A stretch of DNA of 6,108 nt from NCBI GenBank assembly GCA_900315105.1, contig OMXX01000169.1, positions 1 through 6,108 of the forward strand, read 5' to 3'. The stretch comes from an uncultured Prevotellaceae bacterium. GTDB taxonomy: Bacteria; Bacteroidota; Bacteroidia; Bacteroidales; Bacteroidaceae. The translations under genes were made by a program, and so were the position numbers. The notes beneath the pieces were generated by a model. The model was not told where the DNA came from. It saw only the letters and a program-made list of their open reading frames with translations, and made no database searches. Below are positions 1 to 4,867 of the stretch, piece by piece. Each line of letters begins with the position of its first letter. Position 1 is the first letter of the stretch.

Positions 1-61
1 AACCAGGATCGTTCTTGTCAAACTTCAGCAGACGTTCAACTGCCTTTACTTTTAATGCCAT
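1..61 (-). CDS. HU-like DNA-binding protein, N-terminal fragment (cut by window edge)
   Basis: The minus strand from the ATG at 61-59 reads MALKVKAVERLLKFDKNDPG before the window ends, giving 20 codons. I recognise this as the opening of the Bacteroidetes HU-like (HU/IHF superfamily) DNA-binding protein, a chromosomal architectural protein often found near capsule loci and primase/VirE-type mobile genes. Only the N-terminal strand and helix are visible, and the DNA-binding arm lies outside. There is no Shine-Dalgarno; the leader is A/T-rich, as usual in this phylum. A consensus promoter lies about 165 nt upstream, so the mRNA should carry a long 5' UTR. The identification is from memory of the family and rests on 20 residues. 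Confidence 0.72.
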   Translation of the reverse strand, partial: MALKVKAVERLLKFDKNDPG

Positions 62-96
62 AATGAATTTAAAATTTTAAGGGTGTAAATGTTTTT

Positions 97-121
97 CCTC
101 TTCCTTAAAACCTCTTCCTTA
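97..121. repeat. 11-bp direct repeat in the HU-like gene's 5' UTR
   Basis: CCTCTTCCTTA occurs at 97-107 and again at 111-121, a 14-bp period. On the predicted mRNA it reads as two purine-rich TAAGGAAGAGG units about 40-60 nt before the start codon. It could be a binding site for a regulator or simple-sequence drift. No function is known to me. Confidence 0.5.
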
Positions 122-232
122 GTCCGTGTTTCTGCGGTTTCACTATGAAAAACTTACTAGTGCACTTAGAAAAATTTTTTCTATAGTTATGCCGCAAATT
201 TTGTTGCCTTATGTCTTTTTTGAACAACGATA

Positions 233-264
233 CAAAGGTACGAAATTTTGGTGAATTTACCAAA
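233..264 (-). promoter_or_regulatory. Bacteroidetes-type promoter of the HU-like gene
   Basis: On the minus strand, TACCTTTG (240-233) exactly matches the -7 consensus TAnnTTTG. TTTG (264-261) sits 20 nt upstream as the -33 element. Transcription should start near 226-229 and run toward the HU-like start codon, leaving a 5' UTR of about 165 nt. The motif is seen directly; its activity is inferred. Confidence 0.65.
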
Positions 265-312
265 TTTTTAAGCGACTTTTTTTGCTGAAAATCGAACTTT
301 TTTTTAGGTGAG

Positions 313-518
313 GTTTCCCACTTTCCCACTTTCCCACTTTTGACATTTGTATTTTCGATTTTACTAAAACGAAAATTTTAATATTATATATTATATATAA
401 TATATAATATTAAATATATATAGAGATATAATTTAATGATTACCCTTTAAGCTACTACCAGGGTTTCTTATAGTAAAAACCTTAATGTCAAAAGTGGGAA
501 AGTGGGAAAGTGGGAAAC
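313..518. repeat. 206-bp inverted-repeat structure with GGGAAAGT iterons
   Basis: The 35 bases at 313-347 are the exact reverse complement of 484-518, with 136 bp between them. Each arm contains three GTGGGAAA units in tandem at an 8-bp period, then an AATGTCAAAA tail on the inner side. The interior is very AT-rich. It holds a 38-bp perfect palindrome (377-414) and a smaller hairpin at 351-376 (ATTTTCG against CGAAAAT, with TTTT/AAAA continuing inside and one bulged base). No target-site duplication is obvious outside the arms. It could be an iteron-type replication or segregation site, a protein-binding switch region beside the HU-like gene, or a small non-autonomous element. The structure is certain; the role is unknown. 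Confidence 0.9.
377..414. repeat. Perfect 38-bp AT-only palindrome
   Basis: Bases 377-414 consist only of A and T and read identically on both strands, centred between 395 and 396, starting TTTAATATT and ending AATATTAAA. With no spacer it can extrude as a cruciform. It lies inside the larger inverted repeat but off its centre (415.5). It is a candidate unwinding element or nucleoid-protein site; AT-rich slippage is the simple alternative. Confidence 0.9.
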
Positions 519-614
519 TTTGAAAAGTAAAATCTTATGTTACTTATAGAGATAGAGATCGGTGGGGGCAGGTCATTGATCTTCCAAAAGAATCAAAGCC
601 CAGACCTCCGGTTG

Positions 615-743
615 TTATAGCCCGATTTCATCAAAGAGCGAGTCCTCGCCCTCTATGATGCCGCCTATTGGTGGTATGAATACCAAAAGAGGGTGCTTCA
701 TTGCGGCTTGTCTTCTGCCGTGGTGGTTTATTCTGGTTTGCAT
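615..743 (-). CDS. Doubtful 42-codon ORF, hypothetical
   Basis: ATG at 743-741 to TAA at 617-615 encodes 42 residues beginning MQTRINHHGRRQAAMKHPLL and ending in the acidic tail IEGEDSLFDEIGL. The reading frame stays open upstream to a TTG at about 773, which would add the hydrophobic stretch GKKIILKIVAI. The basic N-terminal half, a central LLVFIPPIGGII and the acidic tail look slightly protein-like. There is no recognisable domain and no promoter I can defend. A second, longer frame overlaps it on the same strand. Treat as unproven. Confidence 0.18.
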   Translation of the reverse strand: MQTRINHHGRRQAAMKHPLLVFIPPIGGIIEGEDSLFDEIGL

Positions 744-830
744 TATCGCAACAATCTTTAATATGATCTTTTTCCCCAAAAAGTATTAATAATGCATTCT
801 TTGTCGTTATGGGAATATTGCAAATAGACG

Positions 831-919
831 TGACAGGGGACAATCCCTTGCCACATATATCCAATAATCTGTCCCTACGACTAAGTAAACTCCTTTCTCT
901 CAGAGGCTGTCCCTTGTCA
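831..919. repeat. REP-like inverted GGGACA repeat
   Basis: TGACAGGGGACA at 831-842 and TGTCCCTTGTCA at 908-919 are inverted copies with 11 of 12 bases matching. A further partial unit (CTGTCCCT) sits between them near 879-886. GGGACA-rich inverted repeats are often scattered through Bacteroidales genomes, so this may be a REP or MITE-like remnant. Whether it is multicopy cannot be seen here. Confidence 0.4.
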
Positions 920-952
920 AAGGATATTGTGGAGCGTGTTCATCTTATAATG

Positions 953-975
953 AAAAACTCCCACCGAAGCGGGAG
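953..975 (-). terminator. tracrRNA intrinsic terminator
   Basis: On the minus strand, CTCCCGC-TTCG-GTGGGAG (975-958) forms a 7-bp stem with one G-U pair and a stable UUCG tetraloop. TTTTT (957-953) follows at once. This is a textbook Rho-independent terminator and sets the tracrRNA 3' end near 951-953. Confidence 0.9.
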
Positions 976-1007
976 TATAGGTTTTACCCTTCGGCCATTG
1001 TGGCCTT

Positions 1008-1028
1008 ATTGTGATAAGATGTAGGAAT
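1008..1028 (-). other. tracrRNA anti-repeat
   Basis: The plus strand here matches the first 21 bases of the CRISPR repeat at 17 positions, including an unbroken GATGTAGGAAT. Of the four differences, two become G-U wobbles in RNA (repeat positions 1 and 7) and two give a U/U internal loop (positions 9-10). Pairing is therefore conserved better than identity, the expected mark of a functional anti-repeat. This match alone fixes the tracrRNA strand as minus. Confidence 0.92.
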
Positions 1029-1038
1029 CTTACGAGTG

Positions 1039-1069
1039 CAAAAATAAGAAAATACTTTGGTATTTCAAA
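1039..1069 (-). promoter_or_regulatory. tracrRNA promoter
   Basis: On the minus strand, TATTTTTG (1046-1039) matches the Bacteroidetes -7 consensus TAnnTTTG. TTTG (1069-1066) lies exactly 19 nt upstream as the -33 element. The predicted start near 1034 falls just before the anti-repeat. The promoter interlocks with the oppositely directed cas9 promoter. Confidence 0.75.
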
Positions 1070-1086
1070 ATTTATTCGTAACTTTA
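1056..1086 (+). promoter_or_regulatory. cas9 promoter
   Basis: TTTG at 1056-1059 is followed after 19 nt by TAACTTTA (1079-1086), which differs from TAnnTTTG only at the last base. Transcription would start near 1091, giving a 5' UTR of about 24 nt. The UTR is A/T-rich (ending TATTACTATT before the ATG) with no Shine-Dalgarno, as usual in Bacteroidetes. The tracrRNA -33 box lies inside this promoter's spacer and the cas9 -33 box lies inside the tracrRNA promoter's spacer. Confidence 0.65.
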
Positions 1087-1114
1087 CCGCAAAATTTAAC
1101 TAAATATTACTATT

Positions 1115-4100
1115 ATGGAACGGATTTTAGGCATTGATACAGGTACTAACAGCCTCGGATGGGCCATTGTAGATAAGGATGAGAATGGATACAGACTGGT
1201 CTCCAAGGGTACTAATATATTCTCGGAAGGTGTCAAAATAGAAAAGGGCATAGAGTCTTCTAAAGCAGCCGAGCGCACTGAGCATCGTTCAGTGAGAAAA
1301 CATTATTGGAGAAGAAAAGTCAGGAAGATCAGACTTTTGACCATATTATCCGAAAACAATCTATGCCCTCCATTGAAGACTTCAGATTTGAGACAATGGC
1401 GATTGAAGAAAGTATATCCTAAAGATGAGGATTTTATGGAATGGCAGCGCACAGAAGACAAAGCCAACGTGAATCCATATAAGTTCAGATACATCTGTCT
1501 GAACCAGAAGCTTGATTTATCAGACATAGCCCAGCGTTTCATTCTGGGTCGTGCCCTTTATCACTTGAATCAGCGACGTGGATTTCTGAGTAATCGCAAG
1601 GAATCAACAAAGGAATCAGAGGGCGCTGTGAAGGAAGGTATAAGCAACTTGTCTGAAGATATGAATGCTGCTGGATGCGAGTATTTGGGTGAATACTTCT
1701 ATCAACTTTATCAGAAAGGCGAGAGAATCAGGAACCATTATACCGCCCGTAAAGAGCACTATCTGAAGGAGTTTAGAGCCATCTGTTCCAAGCAGGAACT
1801 TGATGAAGATCTGGTGACAAAGTTAGAACATGCCATTTTCGACCAACGTCCTCTGAAATCGCAGAAGGGTCAAGTGGGCACCTGTACTTTCGAGAAAGGT
1901 AAATCCCGTTGTCCTTCATCCCATCCGCTTTACGAGGATTTCAGAATGTATAGTTTCCTCAATAATATCAAGGTTCAGGTAAATACGATGTTTGAGAAAG
2001 GCGAAAGGTATCTCACTAACGATGAAAAGCAGAAGATTATTCCTCTGTTCAAGCGTAAGTCAAAGCGTGCGTTCCCATTTGAGGACATAGCAAAGAAACT
2101 GGCAGGAAAGAATAACTATTGCTACAATAAAAGTGGAGAAGATAAACCATACATGTTCAACTATCAGATGGACACCCAGGTGTCGGGTAGTCCTGTCAAC
2201 GCCCAACTCGAAGAAATATTTGGTGAGGACTGGTTAACCAGTGTTTGTGAGGTCTATACTCTTTCAAAGGATAAGTCGCGTTTCCAGATTATGAATGATA
2301 TTTGGCATGCCTTGTTCTTCTATGATGATGAAGATAAACTGAAAGAGTTTGCCAAGAATCGTTTGCAATTGGGCGATGATGATGCAGAGAGATTCAGTAA
2401 GATATCGATTCCCAACGACTATGCTGCCTTGAGTTTGAAAGCCATACGCAAGATTATACCTTATATGCGTAACAATGGCTTGATCTATTCTGAGGCTGTT
2501 TTCTTGGCAAATCTTGTAGAAGTCTTACCTCAGCATGTTTGGGGTGTAAAAGAGGTGCGCGAGGCTGCTATTGAGAACGTTATCGATGTGATGCATTCTT
2601 ACGATAAGAACAATGTGGATGGCATTACCCTCGAAACTTGCGTCAAGACATTCCTGAAAGAAAGATATCAAGTGAGCGATGAAGGCCTGAAGAAACTATA
2701 TCATCCTTCAATGCTGGAACTTTACCCACGTCAACGCCCTAATGATGATGGCATATTCCAATTGGGATCACCACGCATCAGCAGCGTTAGGAACCCTATG
2801 GCGATGCATTCTTTGTTCAGACTCCGCAAGGTGGTTAATCTGATGTTAAAAGAGGGGTATGTCACTCCCGACACTAAGATTCATATCGAGTTCTCGCGTG
2901 ATCTGAATGACGCCAATACGCGAAAGGCATTACAAGCCTGGCAGCGAGAAAACGAGAAAGACAGGAATCAGTGTCGAGATAAAATCAAGGAGTTTGGAAT
3001 TGCTAATCCTTCAGATACTGACATACTAAAATATCAGTTATGGGAGGAGCAAAAGCATATTTGCTTGTATACAGGTGAGACAATCAAGGAAGAAGATTTC
3101 TTGGGCAAAAATCCTAAATATGATATTGAGCATACCATCCCCCGTAGCGCTGGTGGAGATAGCACCAAGATGAATCTTACGCTATGTAGCAATAGGTTCA
3201 ATCGTGATGAGAAGAAGACAAAACTTCCCTCGAAATTAGCCAATCATGAAGAGATTCTAGAGAGGATAAAGGATTGGAAGGAGAAGTATGAGGATCTGGA
3301 TCGTCAAATAAGGAAGATAACCACCAAGGGGGCTACATCAAAAGACGATAAAGACAGGAAAATCCAGCGTCGCAGGTTCCTAATAGAGCAAAGCAGATAT
3401 TGGCGAGGCAAATATGAACGTTTTACAATGCCCCAAGTGCCCGAGGGCTTCTCTCGTCGTCAAGGTACTGATATCAGTGTGATTTCCCGCTATGCCCGAA
3501 TGTATCTCAAGTCTGTGTTCAAACAGGTATATATTGTTAAGGGTTTGGCCACATCCGAATTCAGGAAGATGTGGGGTATTCAGGAAGAATATACGAAGAA
3601 AGAACGTGTGAACCATGTTCACCATTGTATCGATGCCATTACCATCGCATGCATTGGTAAAGCAGAATATGATCAGTTGGCTCAGTATCATCATCAGAAT
3701 GATGAATTCGAATACTATGGCAGGGGTAAGAGACCTGAGTTCGTGATGCCTTGGCCATCATTTGTAAACGATATCAAGAAGATTCAGGATGAGTTGCTGA
3801 TTGCACATTATTCCAAGGATAACTTGGAAAAGTATACAAGAAAGAACCTTCGTGGGAAAGATGGTCGGATAATTAGGGATAAGCAAGGTAATAAGCTGCA
3901 AATGAAAGGTGATACCTCAAGAAACTCCTTACATAACGATAAATTTTATGGTGCTATCAATCATGAAGGAACCATAAGGTATGTTTACAGAACAAACATA
4001 GAGGATCTTGATGCCAAATCCGTTGGTAACATTGTGGATCCCGCTGTTAGGAATATAATAGAAACTGCAATAGCTACTCATGGTAGCATGAAGGCTGCTT

Positions 4101-4735
4101 TGAGTTGTGGCATCTGGATGAATGAGGAAAAACGTATTCCCATTAAGAAAGTCCGCATATTCCGAAATGATGTAAAGAAGCCTCTTGAACTCAAAGATCA
4201 GCGCGACTTGTCAGATAAAGGATATAAGCAACATTATTATGTGACGAATGATGGTAATTATATGATGCTTATTTTTTCTAAAATCAACAATAAAGGCCGC
4301 GAAATTCGAGAGCATGTCGTGATTAATAGTTTAGAGGCTACTGAAGTTATAAAAAGTCATAAGAGGACACAAAATGGGAAAGTAGCGTGGGAATCATATT
4401 ATTCAAAGGAAGGATATGATTTGATTTATAAATTGAAATCAGGCACTATGGTCCTCTTGTATGAGAATAATGGAGATGAGATTTGGGATCTTGATAAACG
4501 TAACTTGCAAAGGCGGTTGTATATAATTACAAAGATGAAATTTGATGGAAGAATATATATGATGCACCACCAAGAAGCGAGAGAGAAAAAAGATCTAGAA
4601 GAAAAATCTGGCTCATTTAAGATAGACGAAGATTATCGTCCAATAATTGTAAATAGTTATAATCAATTCAAAGCCTTGATTCAAGGAGTAGATTTCGAGA
4701 TTAACGATTTAGGTGAGATAAGGAGGTTGATATGA
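1115..4735 (+). CDS. cas9: Cas9, type II-C RNA-guided DNA endonuclease
   Basis: This is the crRNA:tracrRNA-guided nuclease that makes double-strand cuts in invading DNA. RuvC-I is at the N-terminus (ILGIDTGTNSLGWAIVD, catalytic D8). The Arg-rich bridge helix spans about 50-75 (ERTEHRSVRKHYWRRKVRK). The recognition lobe runs to about 560 and includes RALYHLNQRRGFLSNRK and the QRPLKSQK...CPSSHP block common to II-C proteins. RuvC-II is IHIEFSRDLND (E592). HNH is YDIEHTIPRS (E672, H673) with N687 and N696. RuvC-III is NHVHHCIDAITIA (H837, D840). WED and PAM-interacting domains follow from about 906, with RNSLHNDKFYGAI. All active-site positions are filled, so the enzyme should be active. At 1206 aa it is longer than compact II-C Cas9 (about 1000-1100) and shorter than the roughly 1400-aa Bacteroides forms. 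The 3' quarter of the gene is clearly more AT-rich. The start is fixed by RuvC-I beginning seven residues in. Confidence 0.98.
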   Translation: MERILGIDTGTNSLGWAIVDKDENGYRLVSKGTNIFSEGVKIEKGIESSKAAERTEHRSVRKHYWRRKVRKIRLLTILSENNLCPPLKTSDLRQWRLKKVYPKDEDFMEWQRTEDKANVNPYKFRYICLNQKLDLSDIAQRFILGRALYHLNQRRGFLSNRKESTKESEGAVKEGISNLSEDMNAAGCEYLGEYFYQLYQKGERIRNHYTARKEHYLKEFRAICSKQELDEDLVTKLEHAIFDQRPLKSQKGQVGTCTFEKGKSRCPSSHPLYEDFRMYSFLNNIKVQVNTMFEKGERYLTNDEKQKIIPLFKRKSKRAFPFEDIAKKLAGKNNYCYNKSGEDKPYMFNYQMDTQVSGSPVNAQLEEIFGEDWLTSVCEVYTLSKDKSRFQIMNDIWHALFFYDDEDKLKEFAKNRLQLGDDDAERFSKISIPNDYAALSLKAIRKIIPYMRNNGLIYSEAVFLANLVEVLPQHVWGVKEVREAAIENVIDVMHSYDKNNVDGITLETCVKTFLKERYQVSDEGLKKLYHPSMLELYPRQRPNDDGIFQLGSPRISSVRNPMAMHSLFRLRKVVNLMLKEGYVTPDTKIHIEFSRDLNDANTRKALQAWQRENEKDRNQCRDKIKEFGIANPSDTDILKYQLWEEQKHICLYTGETIKEEDFLGKNPKYDIEHTIPRSAGGDSTKMNLTLCSNRFNRDEKKTKLPSKLANHEEILERIKDWKEKYEDLDRQIRKITTKGATSKDDKDRKIQRRRFLIEQSRYWRGKYERFTMPQVPEGFSRRQGTDISVISRYARMYLKSVFKQVYIVKGLATSEFRKMWGIQEEYTKKERVNHVHHCIDAITIACIGKAEYDQLAQYHHQNDEFEYYGRGKRPEFVMPWPSFVNDIKKIQDELLIAHYSKDNLEKYTRKNLRGKDGRIIRDKQGNKLQMKGDTSRNSLHNDKFYGAINHEGTIRYVYRTNIEDLDAKSVGNIVDPAVRNIIETAIATHGSMKAALSCGIWMNEEKRIPIKKVRIFRNDVKKPLELKDQRDLSDKGYKQHYYVTNDGNYMMLIFSKINNKGREIREHVVINSLEATEVIKSHKRTQNGKVAWESYYSKEGYDLIYKLKSGTMVLLYENNGDEIWDLDKRNLQRRLYIITKMKFDGRIYMMHHQEAREKKDLEEKSGSFKIDEDYRPIIVNSYNQFKALIQGVDFEINDLGEIRRLI

Positions 4736-4776
4736 TAAAATTGACCGCAGACCCTTTACAATTGGAATTTTTTTAG
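4732..4776 (+). CDS. 14-codon ORF overlapping the cas9 stop (ATGA), doubtful
   Basis: An ATG at 4732-4734 overlaps the cas9 TGA as ATGA and opens a short frame, MIKLTADPLQLEFF, ending at TAG 4774-4776. ATGA overlaps commonly couple translation in operons, and in typical II-C loci a cas1 gene follows cas9. The peptide does not resemble the Cas1 N-terminus I know, and the frame closes at once. It may be chance or the stump of a lost downstream gene. Confidence 0.2.
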   Translation: MIKLTADPLQLEFF

Positions 4777-4784
4777 TAAATTTG
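4755..4784 (+). promoter_or_regulatory. Candidate pre-crRNA promoter
   Basis: TAAATTTG (4777-4784) matches the -7 consensus TAnnTTTG exactly. The best -33 candidate is TTTA (4755-4758), 18 nt upstream, one base and one spacing step off ideal. The predicted start near 4790 would give about 78 nt of leader RNA before the first repeat. Confidence 0.45.
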
Positions 4785-4808
4785 CTGCAGATAATCCACA
4801 TTCTAACC

Positions 4809-4859
4809 ACTTCTTAGGCATTAAATAGTATATAAATGCCTGATATACAATCAAGAAGT
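4809..4859. repeat. Nested inverted repeats in the leader
   Basis: ACTTCTT (4809-4815) is the exact inverse of AAGAAGT (4853-4859). Inside it, GGCATT (4817-4822) faces AATGCC (4835-4840) across an AT-only-plus-one-G loop. The two stems are nested but offset by a 12-nt one-sided bulge that contains TGATATACAA. It could be an RNA fold or a binding site for integration or regulatory proteins. Confidence 0.6.
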
Positions 4860-4867
4860 CAACCTAA

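Larger units (their letters stand above)
519..950. other. Intergenic stretch with no convincing gene
   Basis: About 430 bp without a recognisable protein in either direction. It contains several small inverted repeats. At 570-607 there is a nested pair (AGGTC/GACCT outside TTGAT/ATCAA). At 740-746 and 789-795 GCATTAT faces ATAATGC. At 768-783 CTTTTT and AAAAAG flank CCCC. At 831-919 there is a GGGACA-type pair. One doubtful short ORF lies at 615-743 on the minus strand. The pattern looks like debris of old insertions rather than a working gene. Confidence 0.5.
951..1034 (-). ncRNA. tracrRNA
   Basis: This trans-activating RNA pairs with the CRISPR repeat so that Cas9 can load crRNA. Read on the minus strand, the anti-repeat (1028-1008) comes first. 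It is followed by a GGCC-ACAAT-GGCC hairpin (1005-993), a possible small AGG/CCT stem, and a terminator hairpin (975-958) with a T-run (957-953). Pairing with repeat positions 1-21 gives an 11-bp perfect upper stem, a 2x2 U/U internal loop and an 8-bp lower stem with two G-U wobbles. That bulged shape is typical of type II crRNA:tracrRNA duplexes. A consensus promoter places the 5' end near 1034, only a few nt before the anti-repeat, for a length of about 80-85 nt. The ends are estimated, not measured. Confidence 0.9.
4736..4867 (+). promoter_or_regulatory. CRISPR leader
   Basis: These 132 bp separate the cas9 stop from the first repeat and are AT-rich. The opposite end of the array carries the decayed repeats, so this is the leader, where new spacers would be inserted and pre-crRNA transcription would begin. 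It holds a candidate promoter (4755-4784), nested inverted repeats (4809-4859) and TGATATACAA (4841-4850), a 10-nt exact copy of repeat positions 26-35. No intrinsic terminator for cas9 is visible apart from a run of seven T without a stem, so read-through from cas9 could also feed the array. Confidence 0.75.

Noticed and set aside
105..329. Minus-strand 74-codon ORF rich in Lys and Phe
   Set aside because: It starts inside the inverted-repeat arm and runs across the HU-like gene's promoter and 5' UTR. Its composition reflects A/T-rich non-coding DNA and no domain is recognisable.
313..518. Classical insertion sequence or MITE with target duplication
   Set aside because: The inverted arms are perfect, but no matching direct repeat is seen just outside them and no transposase is present, so a transposon call is not supported.
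537..620. Plus-strand short ORF just after the inverted repeat (MLLIEIEIGGGRSLIF...)
   Set aside because: Only 27 residues, no promoter or family resemblance, and it ends within the nested inverted repeat. I checked it as a possible VirE/primase start, but the frame closes.
631..864. Minus-strand 77-codon ORF with a Cys-containing centre
   Set aside because: No recognisable motif, no promoter, and it runs through inverted repeats. The overlapping 42-codon frame is at least as plausible, and neither is convincing.
809..1024. Plus-strand 71-codon ORF upstream of cas9
   Set aside because: Its second half is antisense to the tracrRNA, including the terminator hairpin and anti-repeat, and its first half covers the GGGACA repeats. 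No domain is visible.
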